Assembly: GCA_003574895.1 (NCBI GenBank)
Contig: PJFB01000002.1
Span: 1-64,000, forward strand
Origin: Geobacter sp.
Lineage (GTDB): Bacteria; Desulfobacterota; Desulfuromonadia; Geobacterales; Pseudopelobacteraceae
Direction: 5' to 3'
DNA length: 64,000 nucleotides
Shown here: positions 42,641 to 53,915 of the stretch, in pieces
How the letters are laid out: each line of letters begins with the position of its first letter
Numbering within the stretch: position 1 is the stretch's first letter
Program-made: the position numbers and the translations under genes
The notes under the pieces: generated by a model
What the model was told of the DNA's origin: nothing
What the model saw: only the letters and a program-made list of their open reading frames with translations
Database searches by the model: none

Positions 42641-43206
42641 GAGAATAGCGCCTTTTCCACCAGGTCACAGACGATGTGGATGATGGTTATATGCCCTTCC
42701 TGGATGCGGGGGGTGTCGCCGCCGGGAACCACCAATGGCAGGTCGCAGACATCCTTGATGCTGCCGCCGTCTTTCCCGAGGAGTCCGATGATGCGACAGC
42801 CACGTTCACGGGCCAGTTCCAGCGCCTTCAACACGTTGGGGGAGTTGCCGCTGGTGGAAATACCGACCACAACATCTCCTGCAACGGCCAGGGCCTCGAC
42901 CTGACGCCTGAAGACGGCATCAAAGCCATAGTCGTTGCCGATGGCGGTCAGGATGGAGGTATCGGTAGACAGGGCCACTGCCGGCAATGCCGGGCGCTCC
43001 ATCTTGAAGCGTCCCACGATCTCGGCCGCGAAGTGTTGGGCATCGGCCGCTGACCCACCGTTACCCATCACGATGAGCTTGCCTTTGTTTCTGAACGCAT
43101 CCGCCAGCATGGCAGCCATCTCGGCAATGCGCGGCGAAAGGTCCTGCTCGATCAAGGCGAACAACGCCTGATGGCCCTGCAGTTGTGTCTTGACTTCCTC
43201 GATCAT
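42637..43206 (-). CDS. gmhA: Phosphoheptose isomerase GmhA
   Basis: The 189-residue product is a SIS-domain isomerase with [23 protein letters not shown] and [23 protein letters not shown]. It converts sedoheptulose 7-phosphate to D-glycero-D-manno-heptose 7-phosphate, the first step towards the LPS inner-core heptose. Start chosen: ATG 43206 with GAAGGG upstream. Its stop overlaps the next start in the operon. Confidence 0.95.
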   Translation of the reverse strand: MIEEVKTQLQGHQALFALIEQDLSPRIAEMAAMLADAFRNKGKLIVMGNGGSAADAQHFAAEIVGRFKMERPALPAVALSTDTSILTAIGNDYGFDAVFRRQVEALAVAGDVVVGISTSGNSPNVLKALELARERGCRIIGLLGKDGGSIKDVCDLPLVVPGGDTPRIQEGHITIIHIVCDLVEKALFS

Positions 43207-43312
43207 TACGGTGCCCTTCTTTGGTTTCGGGGGGAGTGGCGGTACAATGTGCCAACCCTGTATTTGTCTCGTCCGGAGCAGTTCCGATCCGGCAAGCACA
43301 ATGCTTTAAGGC

Positions 43313-44350
43313 CTAATTGCCTCCGATGGCGCTGGCCACTTCCGAGAACGGGATTGACGTTTCTACACCAGGAAAAGAATTGGCCTCAACCCCTCTCACG
43401 GGGATAATGTCCGGAATAGCGGCCTTGAGCGCGGCAAATTTGCGCAAGATATCACGTTGCGGCAATAGAAACGATACGCAGCTCAGCCCGATTGACTGGT
43501 GCATGGCGTTCCACCCGGTGCGCTTAAAATCCGAAAACTGGCGGCGATGCAACAGAAGCGTGAAACGATGCCCCTGGCGAGCGCCTTCGAGCACGGTTTC
43601 CATGCAGCTCGCAAGGCTGGCCGTATCAACCTCCGGCCCGAAATAAATGCAGTACTGGCGTCCAACACCCCAGCGTTCCAAATAGCCTGCCCGGCTGGCC
43701 TGGGATTGCTGCTGCCGCCGCTCATCGGACCCGAACACGATCTCGTTCCCGCATACGACCAGTGAAGCCGAGGTAACGCAGGTACGGTAGCCTCTGCTCC
43801 AGGCGCGGCGGACATAGTCCCTAAGGCACCACTGGCCGCCGTCCATACTCTCGTCAAACCCTCCGAGCAGCATGTGCATTTCACCTCTAAGTGCCAAGGT
43901 GGTAAATGAGATGTCAAAGGTGTCCATGAGTGAACTGCCGTTCACAAGTGGGGCGGACCGGGGAGCGCCCTTGCCGGCAAACAACGGAGTCAGTATGCCA
44001 GCATTGGATGACTGGGCAGCGTCCATGAGTCCGCTTAACCAGCCGCTGGTGACCTGGACGTGGGGGCGCAAGACAACCGCGAAGTCGCTGTCCGAGCGCG
44101 CCAGCCCCATATTGATGGCAGGGATCATGCCGACGTTGCGCTCTGATTTGATGAACAGACCCTGCTCGCCGATGGGTTCGGAAAATTCCTCCAGCATCAG
44201 TTCGGTTTCCCGGCTGCTGCCATTATCTACTATGATCAGGCGCGCTTCAGGGGAATGTTCGACAAGGGCAGCCAGGCAGGCGCGGGTTTCAAAGGGGCAG
44301 TTCCAGACAGGGACGATTATGTCAACGGTAGGAGATGGCATTGAACCCAT
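43313..44350 (-). CDS. Family 2 glycosyltransferase-like protein lacking the metal-binding aspartates
   Basis: The 345-residue product has a GT-A fold start (DIIVPVWNCPFETRACLAALVEH ... LIIVDNGSS; SERNVGMIPAINMGLARSDSDF). Where active family members carry L-N-x-D, this one reads VVLRPHVQV, so the metal/donor-binding aspartate is missing. A second half (about 210-345) is unassigned. Starts are ambiguous: ATG 44350 or ATG 44341, both without a clear ribosome-binding site. It lies between mreB and gmhA. It could be an inactive enzyme that binds sugars or a very diverged active one. Confidence 0.75.
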   Translation of the reverse strand: MGSMPSPTVDIIVPVWNCPFETRACLAALVEHSPEARLIIVDNGSSRETELMLEEFSEPIGEQGLFIKSERNVGMIPAINMGLARSDSDFAVVLRPHVQVTSGWLSGLMDAAQSSNAGILTPLFAGKGAPRSAPLVNGSSLMDTFDISFTTLALRGEMHMLLGGFDESMDGGQWCLRDYVRRAWSRGYRTCVTSASLVVCGNEIVFGSDERRQQQSQASRAGYLERWGVGRQYCIYFGPEVDTASLASCMETVLEGARQGHRFTLLLHRRQFSDFKRTGWNAMHQSIGLSCVSFLLPQRDILRKFAALKAAIPDIIPVRGVEANSFPGVETSIPFSEVASAIGGN

Positions 44351-44363
44351 GAATTCATGATAG

Positions 44364-44391
44364 GGGGAAAGCAAGCTATCCTGCTTTCCCC
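44364..44391. other. Hairpin before the glycosyltransferase-like gene
   Basis: The perfect 10-bp stem GGGGAAAGCA/TGCTTTCCCC has an 8-base loop. It lies 13 bp upstream of the glycosyltransferase start on the minus strand and could hide its ribosome-binding site or slow read-through from mreB. Confidence 0.55.
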
Positions 44392-44410
44392 TGAATTTTG
44401 TGCATCATTT

Positions 44411-44443
44411 GGGGCGAAACAAAACAGGCCCTTGCTTCGCCCC
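44411..44443. other. Hairpin after mreB
   Basis: The 8-bp stem GGGGCGAA/TTCGCCCC lies 40 bp past the mreB stop. It is a candidate for termination or mRNA processing, but has no T run. Confidence 0.5.
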
Positions 44444-44482
44444 TGACCTAAAAACGGAATGAGGGAGAAATCCGTGAGAAAC

Positions 44483-45544
<1,062 letters not shown>

Positions 45545-45678
45545 TCATAACTGTTTGGATACCAGGGAGGAGGTGTAAAAATTGATACGGACTTGCAGCT
45601 CCTGAGGGTTTAAAAACTTGTAAAAGGCCAGAAAGATTAGCAGAGTGGGGTGGCAAATGCAAGGAGGAAAAGTTGTGC

Positions 45679-45717
45679 CTTGCCTGGAGCGGATTTGGAG
45701 AAAACGCTCCAGGCAAG
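45679..45717. terminator. Hairpin terminator of the chemotaxis receptor gene
   Basis: The perfect 13-bp stem CTTGCCTGGAGCG/CGCTCCAGGCAAG lies just past the receptor stop (minus strand) and is followed there by a short T tract (CTTTTCC). Confidence 0.65.
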
Positions 45718-45733
45718 TGAGTGGGATTTTGAG

Positions 45734-47350
45734 TCAGGCCAACTTGAACTGCCCTACTATCCTTTTAAGATCTTCGGCCAGGGTCGAGAGTTGATTGGCG
45801 GCAGCAGCCGATTCCTCCGCCCCGCTGGCGGTCTGGGAAACTACTTCCGTGATCTGCTGCATGTTGCTGCTGATCTCGGAAGTGGTAGCTGTCTGTTCCT
45901 CGGCGGCAGTGGCTACCTGGGCGATCTGGGTGGTCACCGAATTGATCTGCTCCAGGATCTGCTCCAGGGCCTTGCCGGATTCAGCCGCCTTTTCACTTCC
46001 CTTGGCTACCTCGTTCACCCCTTCCTCCATGGCGATGACCGCTTCCTTGGTCTCGCTCTGGATCGCCTTGATCATTTCACCGATTTCCCGTGTGGCGCGG
46101 GTAGTGCGCTCCGCCAGTGCGCGGACCTCATCGGCCACGACCGCAAAACCGCGACCCTGCTCCCCTGCCCTGGCCGCCTCGATGGCAGCGTTCAAGGCCA
46201 GCAGGTTGGTCTGATCGGCGATATCCTCGATGGTACCGACGATCTCGCCAATCTGGTCGGAACGACTCCCCAGGCTTTCCACCGCCTTGGCCGAGTTCTT
46301 GACCCGTTCGGCAATACTGTTCATGACAACGATGGTTTCATCCACGACCTTTGCTCCGGAGACCGCGGCAGCGCTGGCATGCTGGGAACCTTCGGCCGCA
46401 AATTGGCAATTCTGGGCAATGTCGCCGGAGGTGGCCGACATCTCCTCGCCTGCGGTTGCCACCGTGCCGGCCTGTGCCGCCACTTCCTCGACCCCGGTGG
46501 CCATCTGTTCCGCGGTTGCATGCAACTGGACCGAGGCAGAGGCCATCTCGACGGTTGCTTGGGCGATCTGGCCGATGATCCCTTTAAGTTTTTCGATGAA
46601 CTGGTTAAAATAGCGGCTGATCTCGGCCAATTCATCCTTGGTGCTATCGTCCAGACGCTTGGTCAGATCGCCTTCTCCCTGGGAAATATCGAGCAGCATA
46701 ACCTTTAAACTGTTCAACGGCCTCATGATGGTGGTCAGCAACCAACCGGCCAACCCGGCCTGGAACAGGATGCCGATAAGACCGATGATCAGGCTCTGGG
46801 TTATGGTTTTGGTTATATCGGAATCAAATTCTTCATCGGACTTCTTGGCATTCTGATCCTTTAAATTGGCAATCTTTTCAAAGTTATCCCGAATGGCGTC
46901 GGAAAAGTGGTCACTCTCGCCATCCAACTTCCTGATCTCATCCGTTACATCTTTGGTGCCCCTTAACAGCGGCAGCATCTTACCCTCAAAAAGGGCGATT
47001 TCGGCGTCAAAAGCCTTCCGGCCGACAGCAAACACTTCCTTTTCTTCGGCTGTATCCAATTTTGCGCCAACTTCCTCCAGGATCTTGCCTTCCTTTTCCT
47101 TTGCAACGGCCCAATCCTTGGCGCTCTGATCCAGGTCCCGGTTTATCTCGGCGCTGGCAATGACATTAGCGAGCCGGGGGCCGATGTTCGCGGCATCCTC
47201 CGCCAGAACCGCCTCCTTGTATTGCTCGGCCACATTGTCCTGGAGTTTCTTCAGCTTGTGGAGATTGAAATAATTCATGGCGACAATAGCAGTGACGGTA
47301 AGAAGGACAATAAGAACATTGACAATGATCTTGGACTTGATGGTGGCCAT
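45734..47350 (-). CDS. Methyl-accepting chemotaxis protein
   Basis: The 538-residue product has two transmembrane helices (about 8-27 and 185-207) with a helical periplasmic sensor domain between them. A HAMP domain (about 208-262) and a long cytoplasmic coiled coil follow, with the conserved tip [21 protein letters not shown]. It lacks the C-terminal pentapeptide that tethers CheR in enteric receptors. The ligand is unknown. No che genes are in the window. Confidence 0.95.
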   Translation of the reverse strand: MATIKSKIIVNVLIVLLTVTAIVAMNYFNLHKLKKLQDNVAEQYKEAVLAEDAANIGPRLANVIASAEINRDLDQSAKDWAVAKEKEGKILEEVGAKLDTAEEKEVFAVGRKAFDAEIALFEGKMLPLLRGTKDVTDEIRKLDGESDHFSDAIRDNFEKIANLKDQNAKKSDEEFDSDITKTITQSLIIGLIGILFQAGLAGWLLTTIMRPLNSLKVMLLDISQGEGDLTKRLDDSTKDELAEISRYFNQFIEKLKGIIGQIAQATVEMASASVQLHATAEQMATGVEEVAAQAGTVATAGEEMSATSGDIAQNCQFAAEGSQHASAAAVSGAKVVDETIVVMNSIAERVKNSAKAVESLGSRSDQIGEIVGTIEDIADQTNLLALNAAIEAARAGEQGRGFAVVADEVRALAERTTRATREIGEMIKAIQSETKEAVIAMEEGVNEVAKGSEKAAESGKALEQILEQINSVTTQIAQVATAAEEQTATTSEISSNMQQITEVVSQTASGAEESAAAANQLSTLAEDLKRIVGQFKLA

Positions 47351-47467
47351 AAGTTGCTTCCCCTCGTTTTTGAGATTACAGCAACATGACTTTAATGAAT
47401 GTAAAGACGAAAGTCTATCGGGTGAATACCCTAGAAGCGTTAATCAATTAGTATGATTTTTTCACAC

Positions 47468-48061
47468 TTAGATGATTCCGGATTTGATGGCGTGACGGAC
47501 CAGTTCCGCGGTTGAGTGGATTTCGAGTTTGTTCATCAGGTTGGTACGGTGGGAGTCAACGGTCTTGATGCTGATTTCCAGATCTGCCGCGACCATGCGG
47601 TTGGTGCAGCCAGTGGCGATAAGACGCAACACCTGGAGTTCCCGTTCGGTCAACACGACCTTCCGGGCCGTGGGACCTCGGATGGTATCAATCGCATTCA
47701 TGCAATGTACGACCCTGATAGTGTCGAGCAACTCCTCAAAGGCATCGTCTTTGGAAACAAAGCCATATACCTTTGCGGCCGTGGCGCGTTCCAGCATCTC
47801 CGGATCGTCATGCATGCTGAGAATAACGACCCGCGTTTCAGGCAGCTCCCTGGCAACCTGCCGGGCAACGGAAATGCCATCGAGTTTCGGCATGCTTACA
47901 TCCAGCACGGCAACATCTGGAACATAACGCCTGATCAGCTCCAGGGCTTCATGGCCATCGCCACAGTCAGCCACGACATCTATATCGTCGGCCCCCTTCA
48001 GCATGTTGAGCAGTCCTTGACGGAACATTACATGGTCGTCGGCAACAATGGCGCGGATCAT
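47468..48061 (-). CDS. NarL/FixJ-family response regulator
   Basis: The 197-residue product has a receiver domain (VADDHVMFRQGLLNML; phospho-acceptor in VAVLDVSMPKLDG) and a LuxR-type helix-turn-helix (LTERELQVLRLIATGCTNRMVAADLEISIKTVDSHRTNLMNKL). Its start overlaps the kinase stop (ATGA), which makes it the partner of the kinase at 48058. Last gene of a three-gene signalling operon. Confidence 0.95.
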   Translation of the reverse strand: MIRAIVADDHVMFRQGLLNMLKGADDIDVVADCGDGHEALELIRRYVPDVAVLDVSMPKLDGISVARQVARELPETRVVILSMHDDPEMLERATAAKVYGFVSKDDAFEELLDTIRVVHCMNAIDTIRGPTARKVVLTERELQVLRLIATGCTNRMVAADLEISIKTVDSHRTNLMNKLEIHSTAELVRHAIKSGII

Positions 48062-48858
48062 GTGTGCGGTACCTCCACCGTAATGATGGTGCCTGCACCA
48101 AGGGGCGAGGTGAAGGCAAAATTTCCACCAACCAGCTCAGCCCGCTCGCGCATGATAGTCAAGCCTGAGCCGTTGTTGCCGCTGGGCGCTTCGCACGCTC
48201 CGCCCCGGCCATGGTCGACAATACTCAGTCGTGCCGCCTCCGCGTTGCACGACAGCGAGACCAGGATTGCGTCATCACCGGCATATTTGACGGCATTGGT
48301 GACGGCTTCCTGGCAGATTCTGAAAAGAGCCAGCTTGACGTCTTCGCCGAGCTGGGAACAGTCTCCTGAAATTGATACCCGCACATCCAGCCCGGTGCGT
48401 TGGGACATTCTGTTGCACAGCCATCTTAATGCCTCGTCTATGGAAGTCGAGCAAAGGAAGGCGGGACGAAGGGTCAGGACAATATCACGCAATTCGTCGG
48501 ACACCAGGGAAAGTTCGTCAATCATTCCGTTCAGTGCTTCACACTTGCATGGCACCCCTTGCCGGCATTGCTCCCGTTGCATCTTGAGGTTGAGCTTCAT
48601 GGCCTGCAGCGATTGTCCCACGCTGTCATGGATGTCGCGGGCAATCCTGGCCCGCTCCTCGTTTTCCAGCTTTTCCCGCAGGGAGCGCAGGTTGTCCTGG
48701 ATCCGCAACCGTTCATCGGTTTCTCTCCTGAGAACCTCGCCGGTCTCGCGCAACTGCCGGGTCCGCTCGGCCAGCACCACTTCCAACTGCTCGCAGTACT
48801 GCTCCAGGTCTTGCCGTGTTTTCCGTTTTCGCACCATATTCGGGATGGGCTCCGCCAT
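48058..48858 (-). CDS. NarX/DegS-type cytosolic histidine kinase
   Basis: The 266-residue product starts with a coiled coil and then the HisKA_3 box ARDIHDSVGQSLQ (phospho-acceptor H77), followed by an ATPase domain (EAVTNAVKYA; NGSGLTIMRERAELVGG). It has no membrane or sensor domain of its own. A cysteine trio in CRQGVPCKC could bind metal or sense redox state. Start chosen: ATG 48858; a TTG at 48870 would overlap the upstream gene. It would phosphorylate the overlapping NarL-type regulator. Confidence 0.9.
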   Translation of the reverse strand: MAEPIPNMVRKRKTRQDLEQYCEQLEVVLAERTRQLRETGEVLRRETDERLRIQDNLRSLREKLENEERARIARDIHDSVGQSLQAMKLNLKMQREQCRQGVPCKCEALNGMIDELSLVSDELRDIVLTLRPAFLCSTSIDEALRWLCNRMSQRTGLDVRVSISGDCSQLGEDVKLALFRICQEAVTNAVKYAGDDAILVSLSCNAEAARLSIVDHGRGGACEAPSGNNGSGLTIMRERAELVGGNFAFTSPLGAGTIITVEVPHT

Positions 48859-48866
48859 TAGTGGGG

Positions 48867-50960
48867 TCAAACCTCGATCCTGAACTCCGCCCCGTCGCCG
48901 ACATTGCGGGCCGTGAGCCTGCCGCTCATGTTCTGCTCGATAATCACCTTGGACATGTAGAGACCTATGCCGGTTCCCTTGCCCGGCTCCTTGGTCGTAA
49001 AGTAGGGGTCGAATATCCTGGGCAGTATCTCCTCGGGCATGCCGCCGCCGTTATCGCGTATGGTTGTCACGGAGCAGCCGTTTTCACTGGTCACATCAAT
49101 GAAAATTCTCGGTTCCGTCACCGCCCGCTCGATCAGTACCTCGCGGGCATTGGCTAGAATATTGAGCAGAACCTGGGCATATTCGTTCGGATAGCCGATG
49201 GCGGTAACATCCTCCTCGGCCGCCATGCTTACCTTGATATTGCTGCTTGACAGGGTAGCTGAAATGAATTCTATCGACCTGGCAACCACGCTGTTGATGG
49301 CAAACTTGCGCATCTCCTTGTCGTGCCGGAAAAAATTACGGAAATCATCAATGGTGCGCGACATGTGCATGATGATGTCCATGGCATGGGAGATTTCCTT
49401 GTCCAGGTCTTCGGCGTTCAGTTCTCCGGACTCGAACGAAAGCTGGAGGTTTTGCACGATCAACCCGATATTGTTCAGCGGCTGGCGCCATTGATGGGCA
49501 ATATTGTTGATCATTTCACCCATGGCAGCCAGTCGGCCCTGCTGGATAAGCACCTGGTCCTTATGGCGCAGTTCGGCCACTGCCAAGTTGATGCGTTGTT
49601 CCAGGGACTGATTGATTTCTTCGAGCTGCTGCTGTTTCAGGGCCAGCGTCTCTTCCAACTGCTTGCGCTCGGTGATATCCCTGATGCTTTCGATGGCGGC
49701 AAAAATCTGGCCCTGATCATCACGCAGCGGGGAGGCCAAGGCCTCGAAGTACAATTGCCCATCGCTGGTGTCAAACATCGTGACCGTAGTATGGGGACGG
49801 GCATCCCGAAAGGTTGCTTCCAATGGGCACCCCGGACAGATTTCGTCGCTATGCCGGTAGGCCTGATAACAGAGTTCCCCGAAGTGGTAGCCCAGCAGCT
49901 CGATCAAGCGCTGGTTCTGATACAGAATCCGATAGTTTCGATCCATGATGCTGATGCCGTCATGGATGCTTTCCAGGATCTCCTGGTTGCGGGCATGCTC
50001 CCTTTCCGCCGCCAACGTGAGGCTACGAGTCAACTCTTCGCTGCGGCCAAGTTCTTCACGGGATTGTTCAAGGTCTGTCAGCGTCTGCTTCAACGTTCTG
50101 TTCAAACGAAGGACACTCGCGTAACGCCAGCACCCCATGGCAAGCCCGCTAAGCGCTATCGTAAAGACAATGAGCCACAACACCTTCTCGGTAGTCCAGA
50201 ATGGCCTGGGCTTGCCCCACCACTTAAAGTAGATCGCACGGTATTCAGGCGTGCCGACAAACTGATCTATTGCTTGGTTCAGGCGTTGCAGAAGCTCGGT
50301 ATCATCCGGCCGCAGCGCCATGGCACGGACACCTTCGATCACTCGAGGTTCCAGCACCTTTATATGTTTTTCAATCCCGGAATCCAGGGCCAGCTTCACC
50401 ACGCTGGGCGCAGGGGCCAATGCGATATCGAGTTGGCCTGCCAGGAGATCCAGAAGGATCTTCTCCAGGCTGTCGCTGGGAACAACTTGAATATCCGTGC
50501 GGTTTTGCAGGTATACCTGGGCGATGCTTGCCCGCATCACCCCCACCCGCATGCCGCTCTTCAGGCCGTTCACCTGGCCGTCGTTGCGAACGACATATGA
50601 AACCGGCAGGGTTTCCACCGGGATGGTGAAGGCAAACAGTTTTTTGCGGGTCTCGTCAATGGTAAGGTCGGGAATGATATCGGCCCTGCCGTTCAGGACC
50701 ATCTGCTGGCCTTCTTCCCAGGTTTTGCCGAATACGTATTCGACCTTGATTCCCGCCCGGCGGGCCACCTCATTCATCAGGTCAATGGCGAAACCCTGCG
50801 GTTGGCCGTTATTATGGCTTCTGAAAAATGTTGGGGGGAAATCGGTCTGGACGACTGCCACGACCTTGTGGAGCTCGGGCTGCGGCACTTTTGCGAGCAG
50901 CGTTTGCGGGACAAGGAGCCAAAGAATCAGAGTTGTGATGAGACAGGGGATTGGGGTCAT
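48867..50960 (-). CDS. Sensor histidine kinase with an extracytoplasmic solute-binding domain
   Basis: The 697-residue product has a signal anchor (about 1-22) and a periplasmic solute-binding family 3 domain (about 30-255; QPQGFAIDLMNEVARRAGIKVEYVF, ADIIPDLTIDETRKK). A transmembrane helix (about 262-284), a coiled coil, a PAS domain with an EICPGCPLEATFRD segment, and a kinase core with H489 (IAHQWRQPLN) and GTGIGL follow. It probably senses an amino acid or similar small molecule. It heads a three-gene operon with a second kinase and a response regulator; its kinase core resembles that of the orphan kinase at 32482. Confidence 0.94.
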   Translation of the reverse strand: MTPIPCLITTLILWLLVPQTLLAKVPQPELHKVVAVVQTDFPPTFFRSHNNGQPQGFAIDLMNEVARRAGIKVEYVFGKTWEEGQQMVLNGRADIIPDLTIDETRKKLFAFTIPVETLPVSYVVRNDGQVNGLKSGMRVGVMRASIAQVYLQNRTDIQVVPSDSLEKILLDLLAGQLDIALAPAPSVVKLALDSGIEKHIKVLEPRVIEGVRAMALRPDDTELLQRLNQAIDQFVGTPEYRAIYFKWWGKPRPFWTTEKVLWLIVFTIALSGLAMGCWRYASVLRLNRTLKQTLTDLEQSREELGRSEELTRSLTLAAEREHARNQEILESIHDGISIMDRNYRILYQNQRLIELLGYHFGELCYQAYRHSDEICPGCPLEATFRDARPHTTVTMFDTSDGQLYFEALASPLRDDQGQIFAAIESIRDITERKQLEETLALKQQQLEEINQSLEQRINLAVAELRHKDQVLIQQGRLAAMGEMINNIAHQWRQPLNNIGLIVQNLQLSFESGELNAEDLDKEISHAMDIIMHMSRTIDDFRNFFRHDKEMRKFAINSVVARSIEFISATLSSSNIKVSMAAEEDVTAIGYPNEYAQVLLNILANAREVLIERAVTEPRIFIDVTSENGCSVTTIRDNGGGMPEEILPRIFDPYFTTKEPGKGTGIGLYMSKVIIEQNMSGRLTARNVGDGAEFRIEV

Positions 50961-51071
50961 TGCTCAGAGCCTCCTGACATGCGAACAAAAATACCACAGA
51001 TGTACTGGAAATCACCACAAAAAGAACATCCGGCCACAACTGCGTGGGGTGTGCCGGGACAAGCGCTTCCC

Positions 51072-51100
51072 TTGACTTTTCCTGCTGGTATCTGTAATTT
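51072..51100 (+). promoter_or_regulatory. Candidate sigma-70 promoter of ileS
   Basis: TTGACT and TAATTT are separated by 17 bp, 38 bp before the ileS start codon. This is the best-spaced promoter seen in the divergent region between the signalling operon and ileS. Confidence 0.55.
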
Positions 51101-51137
51101 AGCGAATTTAGCATCAGCGTTTTCGGAGGAAAACCCA

Positions 51138-53915
51138 ATGGACTATAAAGACACACTCAATTTGCCAGAAACTTCCTTCCCCATGAAGGCCAACCTGAAC
51201 CAGCGCGAACCCGAGATTCTCTCCAAGTGGCAGGAAATCGGCCTGTACTCGAAAATGATGACGGAAGGGGAGAACAAACCGCTCTATATCCTGCATGATG
51301 GCCCTCCCTATGCCAACGGTCACATCCATATAGGTCACGCTCTGAACAAGATCCTCAAGGACATCATCCTGAAGTCAAAACGCATGGAAGGCTTCCGCGC
51401 CCCTTACGTGCCGGGCTGGGACTGCCATGGCCTGCCGATCGAGCTGCAGGTGGAGAAAAATCTCGGTTCCAAGAAGCATGAGATCAGCAAGCTGGAGATG
51501 CGCCGCGAGTGCCGCAAGTACGCTGACAAGTTCATTACCATTCAAAAAGAAGAATTCAAACGGCTGGGTGTGTTGGGTGATTGGGACAAGCCCTATCTGA
51601 CCATGAACTACGAGTATGAGGGACTGACCGCGGCGGAACTGGCCAAATTCGCCCACAACGGCGGGTTGTACCGCGGCAGGAAACCGGTCCACTGGTGCTC
51701 GTCCTGTGTCACCGCCCTGGCCGAGGCCGAGGTGGAGTACGCCGATCACACATCACCTTCGATCTATGTCAGATTCGCCCTCAGGGACGATGTTGCCAAC
51801 ACCATTCCTGCCCTGGCCGGCAAGCAGGCCTATGTGGTGATCTGGACCACCACCCCCTGGACCATACCGGCAAACCTGGCCGTTGCCCTGCATCCCGAAT
51901 TCGATTACTGCGCACTGGAGACGGAAAAGGGCGTATTGATCGTGGCCGAGGGACTTAAGGACTCCTTCCTGCAGGCCACCGGGCTGACAGGCAATGTCAT
52001 TGCAACCTTCAAAGCCACCGCACTGGAGCGCAAGCGGGCCCGTCATCCGTTCTACGATCGGGATTCCATCATCCTGCTAGGCGAACACGTAACCCTGGAG
52101 GCCGGCACCGGATGCGTACATACCGCTCCCGGTCACGGCCAGGAGGACTACGAACTGGCTCTCAAGGAAGGGCTGGAGATTTATAACCCGGTGGACAACC
52201 ATGGCCGCTACATTCAAAACCTGGAATTGTTCGGCGGCCAGTTCGTCTTTGACGCCAACCAGGGCGTCATCGACAAACTGACCGAGGTGGGTGCACTGCT
52301 GCAGACCTCCAAGATCACCCACTCCTATCCCCACTGCTGGCGCTGCAAAAAGCCGATTATCTTCCGGGCCACGGAACAGTGGTTTATCTCCATGAATGCC
52401 AATGAACTCAGGCAGAAGTCCCTGGCAGCGATTGAACAGGTCCAATGGATCCCCAAATGGGGCAAAGAACGCATCTTCGGCATGATCGAGAACCGGCCGG
52501 ACTGGTGCATCTCGCGCCAGCGCTCCTGGGGGGTGCCGATCACCGCCTTCTCCTGCACCGCCTGCGGCGAATACCTGGCCGACGGCACCATCATGGACCA
52601 CGTGGCCAACATATTCAAAGAGCACAGTTCCGATGTCTGGTTCGACTGGCCGGCGGACAAGCTGCTTCCCGAAGGAACCTGTTGCCCGAAATGCGGGGCC
52701 GCATCACTGGAGAAGGAGATGGACATCCTTGATGTCTGGTTCGATTCGGGCGTTTCCCACGCCGCTGTGCTGGAACCCAACCCCAGCCTGGAATCACCGG
52801 CCGACATGTACCTGGAGGGGAGCGACCAGCATCGCGGCTGGTTCCACTCCTCCCTGCTGGAAAGCGTCGGCACCCGTGGCCGCGCCCCCTACAAAAACGT
52901 CCTCACCCATGGTTTCGTGGTGGACGGCTCCGGTCGCAAGATGAGCAAGTCCGTGGGAAACGTGGTGGCCCCGGAAGAGGTGATCAAGAAATACGGCGCC
53001 GAGATCCTGCGCCTGTGGGTGGCGGCCCAGGACTACCGGGACGACATCCGCATCTCCCAGGAGATCCTGACCCGCCTCTCCGAGGCGTACCGACGGATCC
53101 GCAATACCTGCCGCTACATCCTTGGGAACATCAATGACTTTGATCCGGCCACGGACTGCGTCGCTTATGCCGACATGCCGGAGTTGGACCGCTGGGCCCT
53201 GCACCAGTTGGAACTGCTCAAGGAAAAGGTCCTGGCCTCTTACAACGAATACGAGTTTCATGTTCTGTACCATGCCGTTAATGGCTTCTGCACCGTGGAG
53301 ATGAGCGCCTTTTACCTGGATATCCTCAAGGACCGGGTCTACACCAGTAAAAAAGACTCCAACGGGCGGCGTTCGGCCCAGACGGTCATGTACCGTATCC
53401 TTGACACCCTGGTGCGGCTGTTGGCGCCGGTGCTCTCCTTCACCAGCGATGAGGTCTGGCAGTATATGCCGGGGCCAAGAGAAGCGAGCGTGCATATGGC
53501 CGCCCGGCCGGCCCTAAATCCGGAATGGAAGGACGATGCCCTGGTGGAACGCTGGGAGCGGATCATGAAAGTCCGCGCCGATGTCTCCAAGGCATTGGAA
53601 CTGGCCCGGGCGGACAAGATCGTCGGCCACCCGCTGGATGCGCAGGTCACCATAAACGCAGCCGATGAATTGGCGAAATTCCTGCGAGAATACAGGGACG
53701 AGTTAAACAGCATCTTTATCGTTTCAAAGGTGGACCTCGATACCGTCATCACCCCTGAAGAGGGCTTCAATTCCGACAGCATCGAAGGCTTGAGAATCCT
53801 CGTTCAGGCCGCGCCCGGCCAAAAATGCGACCGCTGCTGGTGTTACAGCGAGGAACTTGGTACTGACACGGAGCACCCCTCGATATGCCCCAAATGCACA
53901 GTGGCGGTGAAATAG
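51138..53915 (+). CDS. ileS: Isoleucyl-tRNA synthetase
   Basis: The 925-residue product is a class I synthetase with HIGH-type motif PPYANGHIHIGHAL (about 56-69), an editing domain (WTTTPWTIPANLAV; HTAPGHGQEDY), the KMSKS loop GRKMSKSVGN (about 600-609) and a C-terminal zinc finger (CDRCWCYSEE ... CPKC). It charges tRNA-Ile. Start chosen: ATG 51138, with CGGAGGAAA upstream; a much longer frame is open from 50802 but overlaps the divergent kinase gene. It is directly followed by lspA. Confidence 0.97.
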   Translation: MDYKDTLNLPETSFPMKANLNQREPEILSKWQEIGLYSKMMTEGENKPLYILHDGPPYANGHIHIGHALNKILKDIILKSKRMEGFRAPYVPGWDCHGLPIELQVEKNLGSKKHEISKLEMRRECRKYADKFITIQKEEFKRLGVLGDWDKPYLTMNYEYEGLTAAELAKFAHNGGLYRGRKPVHWCSSCVTALAEAEVEYADHTSPSIYVRFALRDDVANTIPALAGKQAYVVIWTTTPWTIPANLAVALHPEFDYCALETEKGVLIVAEGLKDSFLQATGLTGNVIATFKATALERKRARHPFYDRDSIILLGEHVTLEAGTGCVHTAPGHGQEDYELALKEGLEIYNPVDNHGRYIQNLELFGGQFVFDANQGVIDKLTEVGALLQTSKITHSYPHCWRCKKPIIFRATEQWFISMNANELRQKSLAAIEQVQWIPKWGKERIFGMIENRPDWCISRQRSWGVPITAFSCTACGEYLADGTIMDHVANIFKEHSSDVWFDWPADKLLPEGTCCPKCGAASLEKEMDILDVWFDSGVSHAAVLEPNPSLESPADMYLEGSDQHRGWFHSSLLESVGTRGRAPYKNVLTHGFVVDGSGRKMSKSVGNVVAPEEVIKKYGAEILRLWVAAQDYRDDIRISQEILTRLSEAYRRIRNTCRYILGNINDFDPATDCVAYADMPELDRWALHQLELLKEKVLASYNEYEFHVLYHAVNGFCTVEMSAFYLDILKDRVYTSKKDSNGRRSAQTVMYRILDTLVRLLAPVLSFTSDEVWQYMPGPREASVHMAARPALNPEWKDDALVERWERIMKVRADVSKALELARADKIVGHPLDAQVTINAADELAKFLREYRDELNSIFIVSKVDLDTVITPEEGFNSDSIEGLRILVQAAPGQKCDRCWCYSEELGTDTEHPSICPKCTVAVK

